Positions 1 to 7,909 of a stretch of DNA of 38,978 nt are shown here, in pieces. The notes below the pieces were generated by a model that did no database searches, was not told where the DNA came from, and saw nothing but the letters and a program-made list of their open reading frames with translations. The position numbers were made by a program, and so were the translations under genes. Every line of letters begins with the position of its first letter. The first letter of the stretch is position 1. The stretch lies in NCBI GenBank assembly GCA_903956845.1, contig CAJBOO010000067.1, positions 1-38,978 of the forward strand, written 5' to 3'. Source of the DNA: an uncultured Burkholderiales bacterium (lineage in GTDB: Bacteria; Pseudomonadota; Gammaproteobacteria; Burkholderiales; Burkholderiaceae_C).

Positions 1-878
1 ACCACGTCTTTGCTGGTGAAGTGCGTCATGGCGATGCCAGGCACGCGGCGCAACACCCGCTCTGCGTCCACCAAGCCACTGGGGCTGCCTTTGGGCAAGT
101 CAATTTGACTCACATCGCCCGTGATCACGGCCTTGGCACCAAAGCCAATGCGTGTGAGGAACATCTTCATTTGTTCGGGTGTGGTGTTTTGCGCTTCGTC
201 CAAGATGATGAACGCGTTGTTCAAGGTGCGTCCACGCATGAAAGCCAAGGGGGCGATTTCCAAAGCGCTGCGCTCAAACGCTTTTTGTACCTTGTCAAAG
301 CCCATGAGTTCATACAAGGCGTCATACAAAGGCCGCAAATAGGGATCGACTTTTTGGCCCAAATCGCCTGGCAAGAAACCCAGCTTTTCGCCGGCTTCCA
401 CCGCAGGTCGGGTCAGGATGATGCGTTGCACCGCGCTGCGCTCCAAAGCGTCGACCGCGCTGGCCACCGCCAAATAGGTTTTGCCCGTGCCCGCCGGGCC
501 AATGCCAAAGGTGATGTCGTGTTGCGCGATATTGTCCAGGTAGATGCCTTGTGTGGGGGTGCGAGCGCGCACATCGTTGCGGCGTGTGGACAACGTCAAG
601 CTCCCGTCATCGCGCACCGGCATGTGCTCGTCGCCAGCTAACATGAGTTGCACTTGCTCTTTGGGAATCGCTTTGCCTGCGCGTTCGTACATGGCTTGCA
701 ACACCTCCAAAGCCCGCTCCGCTTTGGCCTTGTGCCCATCTATTTTGAATTTTTCATGGCTGTGGGCAATCTTGACCTCCAAGGCCAATTCAAGGGTGCG
801 CAAATGTTCGTCCAATGCACCGCACAGGTTGCCTAAACGGGTGTTGTTCGCAGGGGAGAAGGTGTGGCGCAGTATCAA
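1..878 (-). CDS. phoH: PhoH-family ATPase, 3' end cut by window
   Basis: This is a PhoH/PhoL-type cytoplasmic P-loop NTPase, commonly found beside ybeY and linked to RNA metabolism. About 292 residues are visible; family members run to about 320, so the C-terminus lies beyond base 1. Reading from base 878 gives the characteristic N-terminus (MILRHTFSP, then a KH-like segment), a Walker A motif GPAGTGKT near residues 127-134, and a Walker B motif of the form IILDEAQNT near residue 220. The C-terminal signature GDVSQIDLPKGSPSGL follows close to the window edge. The start is a TTG at 878-876 that overlaps the stop codon of the upstream tautomerase gene by four bases (TTGA). No ATG fits the family N-terminus better. 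Neighbouring ybeY is expected further left but is not visible. Confidence 0.93.
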   Translation of the reverse strand, partial: MILRHTFSPANNTRLGNLCGALDEHLRTLELALEVKIAHSHEKFKIDGHKAKAERALEVLQAMYERAGKAIPKEQVQLMLAGDEHMPVRDDGSLTLSTRRNDVRARTPTQGIYLDNIAQHDITFGIGPAGTGKTYLAVASAVDALERSAVQRIILTRPAVEAGEKLGFLPGDLGQKVDPYLRPLYDALYELMGFDKVQKAFERSALEIAPLAFMRGRTLNNAFIILDEAQNTTPEQMKMFLTRIGFGAKAVITGDVSQIDLPKGSPSGLVDAERVLRRVPGIAMTHFTSKDV

Positions 879-1264
879 GGGGTGGGCCCGTATTGCATCT
901 CGCCATTGCCAAAAGACCAGTTTTCTTTCGCCACCTCAACCAAGCTGATGAACACATCCTGCTGGCGCATGCCCAGCGCTTGGCTGAGGTCGTCGGCGAT
1001 GCGTCGGTAAAACTTTTTCTTCAATTCGATGCTGCGCCCGGCGTTGAGGGTGACTTGAATGAACACGATGTGCGCTGAGTACTCGATGCCCAAATAACTG
1101 TTGGCCACATTCAGTTCACTGCCTTCATGCGTGGTGATGATTTGGAATTTGTCGTCTGCGGGCACATGGATTTCTTCGATCATGGCGCGGTAAACGATCT
1201 CACCAACCGCTTTGCCAAAGCCTGCGGGATGTTGTTTTCCATGGTCGATTCGGACGAGAGGCAT
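875..1264 (-). CDS. Tautomerase family protein (Tautomerase_2 type)
   Basis: A 129-residue protein of the 4-oxalocrotonate tautomerase/MIF superfamily, longer single-chain type. The N-terminus is Met-Pro; removal of Met would expose Pro1, the catalytic base of the superfamily. The C-terminal half carries ISLVEVAKENWSFGNG, typical of these longer tautomerase-like proteins. The ATG at 1264 is clear. Its stop overlaps the TTG start of phoH, so the two are probably cotranscribed and translationally coupled. The physiological substrate cannot be told from sequence; relatives include malonate semialdehyde decarboxylase-like and cis-3-chloroacrylic acid dehalogenase-like enzymes. Confidence 0.88.
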   Translation of the reverse strand: MPLVRIDHGKQHPAGFGKAVGEIVYRAMIEEIHVPADDKFQIITTHEGSELNVANSYLGIEYSAHIVFIQVTLNAGRSIELKKKFYRRIADDLSQALGMRQQDVFISLVEVAKENWSFGNGEMQYGPTP

Positions 1265-1383
1265 GCGTTACTTTCTGATGAGATTCATGGGTCTGGGCAA
1301 AGCATACCCCAAGGGCTTGCAGTTGGGTGCAGAGTGCTCGGCGTTTCACCCTGATAATCCAACCCTACTCAGCGACAACCCAC

Positions 1384-1959
1384 ATGATCGGCAAACTCAG
1401 CGGCATCCTTATCGAAAAAAATCCACCGCAAGTGCTGGTGGACTGTCATGGCGTGGGCTATGAGGTGGATGTGCCCATGAGCACTTTTTACAACCTGCCC
1501 GCCACGGGGGAGAACGTCAGCTTGCTCACGCATTTCGTGGTCAGAGAAGATGCCCAAATCTTGTATGGCTTTGCCAGCCAAGAGGAGCGTGCGGCATTCA
1601 GGCAGTTGATCAAAATTTCAGGGGTGGGTCCGCGCATGGCTTTGGGGGTGCTCAGTGGTTTGAGCGTGGCCGAGTTGGCCCAAGCGATTGCTTTGCAAGA
1701 GGCAGGGCGATTGGTGAAGATCCCAGGCATCGGCAAAAAAACCGCCGAACGATTGCTGCTCGAACTCAAAGGCAAGATGGGCAGCGACTTGGGTTTGAGC
1801 GCCAGCACAGCGACCCACAGCACCCACAACGACATCATGCAAGCACTCATGGCGCTGGGGTATTCAGACAAAGAGGCCACGCTGGCATTCAAACAGTTGC
1901 CAGCTGACGTCACTGTCAGCGATGGCATCAAACAAGCCTTGAAAGCCTTGGCCAAGTAA
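1384..1959 (+). CDS. ruvA: Holliday junction branch migration protein RuvA
   Basis: The 191-residue protein matches RuvA: an N-terminal OB-fold beginning [12 protein letters not shown], two helix-hairpin-helix elements in the middle ([15 protein letters not shown] and [16 protein letters not shown]), and a C-terminal RuvB-binding domain ending with a helical segment. RuvA tetramers bind four-way junctions and load RuvB. The start is the ATG at 1384, which gives the canonical N-terminus; in-frame codons further upstream (from 1327) add non-conserved sequence. ruvB starts three bases after the stop, so the pair forms an operon. A ruvC gene is not present next to them here. No LexA-like CTG-N10-CAG box was found in the 119 bases between the tautomerase gene and this start. 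Confidence 0.97.
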   Translation: MIGKLSGILIEKNPPQVLVDCHGVGYEVDVPMSTFYNLPATGENVSLLTHFVVREDAQILYGFASQEERAAFRQLIKISGVGPRMALGVLSGLSVAELAQAIALQEAGRLVKIPGIGKKTAERLLLELKGKMGSDLGLSASTATHSTHNDIMQALMALGYSDKEATLAFKQLPADVTVSDGIKQALKALAK

Positions 1960-1962
1960 ACC

Positions 1963-3024
1963 ATGAGCATCCAAACAGACGATTTCGCCTCCGAGCCTCG
2001 AGTGGTGTCTGCCGCGCCAGTCAGCCCGAAAGAAGAAGCGATTGAGCGAGCCCTTCGCCCCAAGTTGCTGCAAGAGTATGTGGGGCAAGCCAAGGTGCGT
2101 GAGCAACTGGAAATCTTCATTGGCGCCGCCCGCAGCCGCGAAGAAGCCTTGGACCATGTGCTGTTGTTTGGCCCCCCAGGCTTGGGCAAAACCACCCTCA
2201 GTCACATCATTGCCCAAGAGTTGGGTGTGAACTTGCGACAAACCAGCGGACCCGTGTTGGAAAAGCCCAAGGACTTGGCTGCCTTGTTGACCAACTTGGA
2301 AAAAAACGATGTCTTGTTCATCGATGAAATCCATCGACTCTCCCCTGTGGTGGAAGAAATTTTGTACCCGGCGCTGGAGGACTACCAAATCGACATCATG
2401 ATCGGTGAAGGCCCCGCGGCGCGCAGCATCAAACTGGATTTACAACCTTTCACGCTGGTGGGTGCCACCACCCGTGCAGGCATGTTGACCAACCCATTGC
2501 GAGACCGGTTCGGCATCGTGGCCCGATTGGAGTTTTATTCACCCGAAGAATTGCTGCGCATTGTCATGCGCAGTGGCGGTTTACTCAAAGCGCAATTGGA
2601 TGAAGCCGGGGCCTTCGAAATCGCCAAGCGCTCGCGTGGCACGCCCCGCATCGCCAATAGGCTATTGCGGCGTGTGCGCGACTACGCGCAAGTCAAAGCC
2701 AATGGCCAGATCAGCCAATCCGTGGCCCAAGCGGCCTTGGCCATGTTGGATGTCGATCCCCAAGGCTTCGACCTGATGGACCGCAAACTCTTGGAAGCCG
2801 TGATTCATCGCTTCGATGGCGGCCCCGTGGGATTGGACAACATCGCAGCCAGCATCGGCGAAGAGCGCGACACCATCGAAGACGTGATCGAGCCGTTTTT
2901 GATCCAGCAGGGTTTTTTGCAACGCACCCCCAGGGGCCGCATCGCCACTTTGGCGGCATACAAGCACTTGGGTGTGGTGCCGCCGGCCAGCGCAGGCGGC
3001 TTGTTTGTGGATCAAGCGGACTGA
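1963..3024 (+). CDS. ruvB: Holliday junction helicase RuvB
   Basis: A 353-residue AAA+ ATPase with the RuvB layout. The N-terminal region contains [12 protein letters not shown]. Walker A is GPPGLGKT at residues 70-77 and Walker B is LFIDEIH at 118-124. A sensor 1/arginine-finger region lies around the GATTRAG and LRDRFG motifs. The C-terminal winged helix carries [15 protein letters not shown]. RuvB hexamers drive branch migration on RuvA-bound junctions. The ATG at 1963 follows the ruvA stop directly. The stop lies four bases from the oppositely oriented stop of the histidine phosphatase gene, so the two transcription units converge with almost no spacer. Confidence 0.97.
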   Translation: MSIQTDDFASEPRVVSAAPVSPKEEAIERALRPKLLQEYVGQAKVREQLEIFIGAARSREEALDHVLLFGPPGLGKTTLSHIIAQELGVNLRQTSGPVLEKPKDLAALLTNLEKNDVLFIDEIHRLSPVVEEILYPALEDYQIDIMIGEGPAARSIKLDLQPFTLVGATTRAGMLTNPLRDRFGIVARLEFYSPEELLRIVMRSGGLLKAQLDEAGAFEIAKRSRGTPRIANRLLRRVRDYAQVKANGQISQSVAQAALAMLDVDPQGFDLMDRKLLEAVIHRFDGGPVGLDNIAASIGEERDTIEDVIEPFLIQQGFLQRTPRGRIATLAAYKHLGVVPPASAGGLFVDQAD

Positions 3025-3028
3025 AAGC

Positions 3029-3667
3029 TCAAGCGCCTTTTTCGTCCAATGCTTGCGACAGATGTGCTTCATCTGCCCATCCGACAAGCTGCAAGCCCTC
3101 CGGTGTCCACAGCAGGCGATTGATGGCTGTGTTGCGCAAGCCCCAGGTCCGAGGTGCATGCAAAGCTTGGCGCGTCGCCAAGCGGTAAAGGATATCGAGC
3201 ACCCCGCCATGGGTGACACACACGATGTGCTGACCCATGTGTCGCGCAGCGATTTCGTTCAGACAGGTGTGGATGCGCTCTGACAACATGAGCAGGTTTT
3301 CACCCCCGCCTGCAGGCGTCCATTCGGGCAGGCGTTGCTTCCATAGCAAAGCGTCATCTGGATGCTGGCTTTCAATTTCCTGCCACGTTTTCCCTTGAAA
3401 GTGCCCCAAATGGCGCTCTCTCAATGCCGGGTGTGTGGCGATTGGCAAGCCATGCGCATGGGCAATCGCTTGGGCGGTGGTCATGGCGCGCGACAGGTCA
3501 CTGGCGTACACCGCATCAATCGATTCATTTTTCAAGGCCTGGGCCACTTGATCGGCTTGCCACAGGCCTTGTGCGTTCAAGGGAATATCGGTGTGCCCTT
3601 GAATGCGTGTCTCGACATTCCAGTCCGTTTCACCGTGGCGGATGGCCAAAATTCGAGTCGATTGCAT
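3029..3667 (-). CDS. Histidine phosphatase family protein (phosphoglycerate mutase-like)
   Basis: A 212-residue member of the histidine phosphatase superfamily. The RHGETDWN motif at residues 10-17 contains the phosphorylated His11, and THGGVLD later supplies the second catalytic-site His. These enzymes include GpmB-like mutases, CobC-type phosphatases and broad-specificity phosphatases; sequence alone does not decide between them. The chosen start is the ATG at 3667, which places the RHGE motif at the usual distance from the N-terminus. Upstream in-frame sequence would run through the divergent TetR promoter region and is unlikely to be translated. The gene is divergent from the TetR regulator and convergent with ruvB. 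Confidence 0.88.
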   Translation of the reverse strand: MQSTRILAIRHGETDWNVETRIQGHTDIPLNAQGLWQADQVAQALKNESIDAVYASDLSRAMTTAQAIAHAHGLPIATHPALRERHLGHFQGKTWQEIESQHPDDALLWKQRLPEWTPAGGGENLLMLSERIHTCLNEIAARHMGQHIVCVTHGGVLDILYRLATRQALHAPRTWGLRNTAINRLLWTPEGLQLVGWADEAHLSQALDEKGA

Positions 3668-3700
3668 GGGGGTCAGTGTAATGAACTCAAAAATAGTGCA

Positions 3701-3722
3701 AAATAGCACGATCGTTCTTTTT
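3701..3722. promoter_or_regulatory. Candidate TetR operator (imperfect dyad)
   Basis: A 22-base dyad centred between 3711 and 3712 matches in 9 of 11 paired positions and has a perfect 8-bp core ACGATCGT (3708-3715). It lies in the short space between the divergent histidine phosphatase gene and the TetR-family gene, where an autoregulatory operator is expected. A second small inverted repeat, GTGC-N6-GCAC (3696-3709), overlaps it. Assignment to the adjacent TetR protein is inference. Confidence 0.4.
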
Positions 3723-3732
3723 TGATTTGACA

Positions 3733-4386
3733 GTGAATCCGAACACACCCACCCCCCTCGACACCGATCAAAGCACGGCGCGACAGCGCGTCATGCACAA
3801 AGGCCAACAAACCAAGACAGCCATTGTCGATGCTGCCTTGGGACTGGCCACGCAAATTGGCTTGGAGGGATTGAGCATTGGCGCGCTTGCAGAGGTCATG
3901 CAAATGAGCAAGTCGGGGGTGTTCGCCCATTTTGGTTCTCGCGAAGAGCTGCAAATCTCCGTGATCAGGGAATACCACCAGCGCTTCGAGGCGGAGGTCT
4001 TTGAGCCAGCCATGCGATCACCCCGTGGGCTGCCGCGCCTCCAGGCCTTGTTTGCCAATTGGATGCAACGGACCAGCGCAGAAATCGATTCAGGCTGCCT
4101 CTACATCAGTGGCGCAGCCGAATTCGATGACCGGCCTGGCCCGGTGCGCGATGCCTTGGCCAGTTCTGTCAAAACCTGGCTCTCGGCAGTGCACCGTGCG
4201 GTGGTCAAGGCCAAAGAAGAGCAGCATTTGTCAGCAGACACCGATGCGTCACAAATGTCTTTTGAAATCCATGGCCTGATCTTGGCCCTGCATTACGAAG
4301 CCCGATTTTTGAAAACCGCGAAAAGCCTGCACCGCGCCACACATGGCTTTGAGCAAATTTTGTTGCGTTACGGCGCCAAACCCTGA
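3733..4386 (+). CDS. TetR/AcrR family transcriptional regulator
   Basis: A TetR-type repressor of about 217 residues. The helix-turn-helix covers roughly the first 75 residues, with IGALAEVMQMSKSGVFAHFG as the core recognition segment, followed by a helical ligand-binding domain. It stands directly upstream of an acyl-CoA dehydrogenase gene (18-base gap), so it probably controls that acyl-CoA degradation block in response to an acyl-CoA or fatty acid; this is inference from position. The start is uncertain: TTG 3727, GTG 3733 and ATG 3793 are all in frame. GTG 3733 is chosen because the segment before the internal methionine (RQRVMHKGQQTK) looks like conserved family sequence. A dyad at 3701-3722 may be its operator. 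Confidence 0.85.
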   Translation: MNPNTPTPLDTDQSTARQRVMHKGQQTKTAIVDAALGLATQIGLEGLSIGALAEVMQMSKSGVFAHFGSREELQISVIREYHQRFEAEVFEPAMRSPRGLPRLQALFANWMQRTSAEIDSGCLYISGAAEFDDRPGPVRDALASSVKTWLSAVHRAVVKAKEEQHLSADTDASQMSFEIHGLILALHYEARFLKTAKSLHRATHGFEQILLRYGAKP

Positions 4387-4404
4387 TCGTCAAAAGGAAA
4401 CACC

Positions 4405-6201
4405 ATGCCCATTTACAACCCTCCCCTGCGAGACATGCATTTTGTGATGAACGAAGTGCTGCACGTGCCAGAGGCGCTCAAAGCCTTGCCAGCCCATGCC
4501 GAATTGGACGCAGACACGATTTCGGCTGTTTTGGAAGAGGGCGGCAAATTCGCTGCCGAGGTGCTGTTGCCCATCAATGCCTCGGGTGACCAAGAAGGCT
4601 GCGTGCTCAACACGCAAACCCATGAAGTCACCACTCCGACAGGCTTCAAAAAAGCATACGCCCAATTCGTTGAAGGCGGTTGGACCGCGTTGAGCTGTGA
4701 CACTGCTTATGGTGGGCAAGGCTTGCCCCTGGTGGTGAACCAGTGTTTTTATGAAATGCTCAACAGCGCCAACCAAGCCTGGACCATGTATCCAGGCTTG
4801 ACACATGGCGCTTATGAGTGTCTGCATGCCCATGGCTCGGAAGCGCAAAAGCAGATGTACCTGCCCAAAATCACCAGCGGGGAATGGACGGGCACCATGT
4901 GCCTGACCGAAGCCCATTGCGGCACCGATCTGGGTTTGCTCAAGACCAAAGCAGAGCCTCAAGCCGACGGCAGTTACTTGATCACGGGCAACAAAATTTT
5001 CATCAGCGCGGGTGAACACGATTTGGTTTCCAACATTGTTCACTTGGTGCTGGCGCGTTTGCCAGACGCACCTGCAGGCAGCAAAGGCATCAGCTTGTTC
5101 GTGGTGCCCAAATTCTTGGTCAATCCTGATGGCAGTTTGGGTGCGCGCAACGGCATTTACTGTGGCGGTCTGGAGCACAAAATGGGTATCCATGGAAATG
5201 CCACCTGCCAAATGGTGTTAGACCAAGCGGTGGGCACGTTGGTGGGTCAGCCCAACAAAGGTTTGGCAGCCATGTTTGTGATGATGAACGCAGCACGCAT
5301 TGGCGTGGGCATGCAATCGCTGGGATTGACCGAGGTGGCATATCAAAACGCCTTGGCTTATGCCAAAGAGCGTCTGCAGTCTCGCAGTTTGTCCGGTGTC
5401 AAAAGCCCGGACAAGCCCGCAGACAGCATCTTGGTTCACCCCGATGTGCGCAAAATGTTGCTCACCGCCAAGGCGTATGCAGAAGGAGGACGCGCACTGA
5501 GTTTGTATTGCGCGTTGTTGATCGATCAAGAACTGAACCACCCAGAAGAGCAAGTGCGCAAAGACGCTGCTGAAATGGTGGCGCTGCTCACGCCTATCGT
5601 CAAAGCCTTCATCACCGATAACGGTTGGCTGGCAACCTCGGGTTGTCTGCAGGTCTTGGGTGGACATGGTTTCATTCGCGAATGGGGCATGGAGCAGTTT
5701 GTGCGGGACGCTCGCATCAACATGATTTACGAAGGCACCAACACCATCCAAAGCCTGGACTTGTTGGGACGCAAAGTCTTGGGTAACCAAGGGGCAAGCT
5801 TGAAAAAATTCGGCAAGCTGATTGCTGACTTGGTCGCCGCTGAAGCGGGCAATGAGGACATGGCGCCGTTCACACAGCCACTGGCCAAGTTAGGTCAGCA
5901 AATGACCCAGTTCACCGGCGAAATTGGCATGAAGGCCTTGAGCAACGCAGATGAAGTGGGCGCGGCCTCGGTGGACTATTTGCGCGTCACAGGGCATTTG
6001 GTCTTTGGATATTTCTGGGCGCGCATGGCGCAAGTGGCCCTGCAGGCAATCGCCCAGGGCAACACCGATCCGTTTTACAAAGCCAAAGTGCAGACCGCTC
6101 GTTTTTACTTTGCCAAACTGTTGCCAGAAACCATGTCCTTGATGCAAACTGCCCGCGCCGGCAGCGATGTGTTGATGGACACGGCTGACGTGTTTGCTTG
6201 A
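4405..6201 (+). CDS. Acyl-CoA dehydrogenase, long (about 600 aa) type
   Basis: A 598-residue FAD-dependent acyl-CoA dehydrogenase of the extended class that also contains DmdC-type (3-methylmercaptopropionyl-CoA) and FadE-like enzymes. Visible elements are an N-terminal helical domain, the FAD-binding segment around MCLTEAHCGTDLGLLKT, and the catalytic glutamate motif YEGTNTIQ with Glu443. An additional C-terminal domain of about 130 residues follows. It introduces the alpha-beta double bond in an acyl-CoA. The ATG at 4405 is preceded by AAAGGAAAC. It lies between the TetR gene and a DUF2147 gene, followed by a crotonase gene, giving a small beta-oxidation unit. The actual chain-length or thioester specificity cannot be read from sequence. 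Confidence 0.9.
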   Translation: MPIYNPPLRDMHFVMNEVLHVPEALKALPAHAELDADTISAVLEEGGKFAAEVLLPINASGDQEGCVLNTQTHEVTTPTGFKKAYAQFVEGGWTALSCDTAYGGQGLPLVVNQCFYEMLNSANQAWTMYPGLTHGAYECLHAHGSEAQKQMYLPKITSGEWTGTMCLTEAHCGTDLGLLKTKAEPQADGSYLITGNKIFISAGEHDLVSNIVHLVLARLPDAPAGSKGISLFVVPKFLVNPDGSLGARNGIYCGGLEHKMGIHGNATCQMVLDQAVGTLVGQPNKGLAAMFVMMNAARIGVGMQSLGLTEVAYQNALAYAKERLQSRSLSGVKSPDKPADSILVHPDVRKMLLTAKAYAEGGRALSLYCALLIDQELNHPEEQVRKDAAEMVALLTPIVKAFITDNGWLATSGCLQVLGGHGFIREWGMEQFVRDARINMIYEGTNTIQSLDLLGRKVLGNQGASLKKFGKLIADLVAAEAGNEDMAPFTQPLAKLGQQMTQFTGEIGMKALSNADEVGAASVDYLRVTGHLVFGYFWARMAQVALQAIAQGNTDPFYKAKVQTARFYFAKLLPETMSLMQTARAGSDVLMDTADVFA

Positions 6202-6204
6202 TTC

Positions 6205-6219
6205 ACCACCACCACCACC
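6205..6219 (+). repeat. Short (ACC)5 trinucleotide repeat
   Basis: Five tandem ACC units lie between the stop of the acyl-CoA dehydrogenase gene and the AGGAGA ribosome-binding site of the DUF2147 gene. A change of repeat number would alter leader length but not a reading frame. It may simply be low-complexity leader sequence. Confidence 0.6.
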
Positions 6220-6232
6220 TAGGAGACGACAA

Positions 6233-6676
6233 ATGAAGACCTTATGGACAGCTGCATTGACTTTGTGGGCCGCATCGGCCTGTGCACAAATGACCCCCGT
6301 GGGCACATGGCACACGATTGACGATGAAACCAAAAAACCCAAGGGTGAAGTCACGATCACTGACAACAATGGTGTGCTCACCGGTGTGGTTGGCCGCTCA
6401 TTGGTGGATGACCCCAAAGCCAAAACCATTTGTGACCTGTGCAAGGACGACCGCAAAGACCAGCCCATCGTGGGCTTGGAATTCATTCGCCAAGTCAAGC
6501 AAGAGGGCACCAAAAACATTTGGGGAGGTGGTGGAAAAATCCTGGACCCAGGCAACGGCAAGGTCTATACCGTGGAAATGGAACCCATTGAAGGCGGCAA
6601 AAAAATGAAGGTGCGCGGATACATTGGCCCGCTGTACCGCACCCAAATTTGGCTCCGTGTGGATCAACCCAAATAA
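6233..6676 (+). CDS. DUF2147 domain-containing secreted protein
   Basis: A 147-residue protein with a cleavable Sec signal peptide (first about 19 residues, ending ACAQ) and a DUF2147 domain, a lipocalin-like beta-barrel family of unknown function. Family features include the opening GTWHTIDDETKKPKGEV and the closing RGYIGPLYRTQIWLR. The ATG at 6233 is supported by a good ribosome-binding site (AGGAGA) eight bases upstream and by the signal peptide. The gene sits between acyl-CoA dehydrogenase and enoyl-CoA hydratase genes with short gaps and is likely cotranscribed with them. An envelope role is plausible but unproven. Confidence 0.87.
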   Translation: MKTLWTAALTLWAASACAQMTPVGTWHTIDDETKKPKGEVTITDNNGVLTGVVGRSLVDDPKAKTICDLCKDDRKDQPIVGLEFIRQVKQEGTKNIWGGGGKILDPGNGKVYTVEMEPIEGGKKMKVRGYIGPLYRTQIWLRVDQPK

Positions 6677-6686
6677 GGACGCAGTG

Positions 6687-7442
6687 ATGTCACATGTATT
6701 GCACAACGAAGAGCAGGGGGTGTTGACCTTGACCCTGAACCGGGTGGACAAGAAAAACTCTCTCACTGCTGCCATGTATGCAGACTTGGCTGACGCGCTT
6801 GACAAAGCCACGGCCGACGCAGGCATCAAAGTGGTGGTGATTCAGGGTCACGAAACGGTGTTCAGTGCAGGCAATGACATCGCTGATTTTTTGCAGCAAC
6901 CCCCCGCCAATGAAGACGCTGCGGTATTTCGCTTTCTGCGGGGCATCACGGTTTTCCCCAAGCCCTTGCTGGCGGTCGTGTGTGGCCCGGCCGTCGGGGT
7001 GGGCACCACCATGCTGTTCCATTGCGACTTGGTGTATGCGGGAGACAACGCGGCTTTTTCCATGCCCTTTGTCAACCTGGGCTTGTGCCCCGAAGCCGGT
7101 TCGAGCTTGTTGGCCCCCGAGCTCATGGGTTACCACCGTGCCGCCGAAGCCTTGTTGATGGGTGAACCCTTCATGGTGGACGACGCCCTAGAGATGGGCT
7201 TGGTCAGCCGTGTCTTGCCGCCCACGGAAGCCAATGCATACGCACACCAGCAGGCACTCAAAATCGCCACCAAACCCCTCACCTCATTGATGGAAACCAA
7301 GCGCTTGATGAAGTCTGGCAAAGCGCCCAAAGTATTGGCCCGTATCCAAGAAGAAGCCATGAGCTTCGGACGGATGCTAAAAGAGCCTGCAGCCATTGAG
7401 GCATTCAGCGCCTTCATGGAAAAACGCAAACCGGTCTATTGA
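6687..7442 (+). CDS. Enoyl-CoA hydratase/isomerase family protein
   Basis: A 251-residue crotonase-fold protein. The first oxyanion-hole segment is AGNDIADF and the second is GPAVGVGTTM. The positions that hold the two catalytic glutamates in classical enoyl-CoA hydratase appear to be non-acidic. A glutamate occurs instead in LGLCPEAGSS, the arrangement seen in delta3,delta2-enoyl-CoA isomerases (PECI/ECI type). It is therefore more likely an isomerase of the beta-oxidation auxiliary pathway than a hydratase; this is by-eye alignment. The start at ATG 6687 lies 10 bases after the DUF2147 stop. Its end overlaps the convergent thioesterase gene by seven bases. Confidence 0.86.
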   Translation: MSHVLHNEEQGVLTLTLNRVDKKNSLTAAMYADLADALDKATADAGIKVVVIQGHETVFSAGNDIADFLQQPPANEDAAVFRFLRGITVFPKPLLAVVCGPAVGVGTTMLFHCDLVYAGDNAAFSMPFVNLGLCPEAGSSLLAPELMGYHRAAEALLMGEPFMVDDALEMGLVSRVLPPTEANAYAHQQALKIATKPLTSLMETKRLMKSGKAPKVLARIQEEAMSFGRMLKEPAAIEAFSAFMEKRKPVY

Positions 7443-7894
7443 GCCGGGGTATCGCGCCGCTGGATGGTTTGAGGTTTGCCGCTGGGGTCAATCGCCACGT
7501 AGGTGATGTTGGCTTGGGTGACCTTGAGGTAATTGCCTTGCATGCTGAACCGCTCGGCAAAAACCTCGACGGTCACGGTGATCGAGGTATTGCCAATGCG
7601 TTGTATTTTGCTGAAGAAACTCAGGATGTCACCGACCTTGACCGGTTGCTTGAACACAAATTCATTCACCGCCACCGTGGCAATGCGGCCATTCACATAA
7701 CGGGCAGGTAAGACCGCGCCCGCCAAGTCAACCTGGGCCATGACCCACCCGCCAAAAATGTCTCCGTTGGCATTGCAATCGGCAGGCATGGGAATGACTT
7801 TGAGCACCAGTTCGGCATCCGTTGGCAAGGTGGGCGTGGTGGTGCGGGAGTCGGTCTTGGTGGTCACAGGCACAATCAGCGTTGTTGAATCCAA
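7436..7894 (-). CDS. Acyl-CoA thioesterase, YciA-type hotdog fold
   Basis: A hotdog-fold acyl-CoA thioesterase of about 150 residues, YciA/BACH type. The signature is MPADCNANGDIFGGWVM followed by AQVDLAGAV, with the acidic catalytic residue and CoA-binding glycine-rich turn typical of the family. It hydrolyses acyl-CoA to free acid and CoA. The start is uncertain: TTG 7894 is listed, but GTG codons at 7873 and 7867 would leave more room for divergent promoters, since the ABC exporter gene starts at about 7910. It converges with and overlaps the enoyl-CoA hydratase/isomerase gene, keeping it close to the acyl-CoA block. Confidence 0.86.
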   Translation of the reverse strand: MDSTTLIVPVTTKTDSRTTTPTLPTDAELVLKVIPMPADCNANGDIFGGWVMAQVDLAGAVLPARYVNGRIATVAVNEFVFKQPVKVGDILSFFSKIQRIGNTSITVTVEVFAERFSMQGNYLKVTQANITYVAIDPSGKPQTIQRRDTPAQ

Positions 7895-7909
7895 CCCCTA
7901 TTGTGCGAC

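Noticed and set aside
1265-1383. Possible SOS box upstream of ruvAB
   Set aside because: CTG and CAG triplets occur but with 16 bases between them rather than the 10 of a LexA box.
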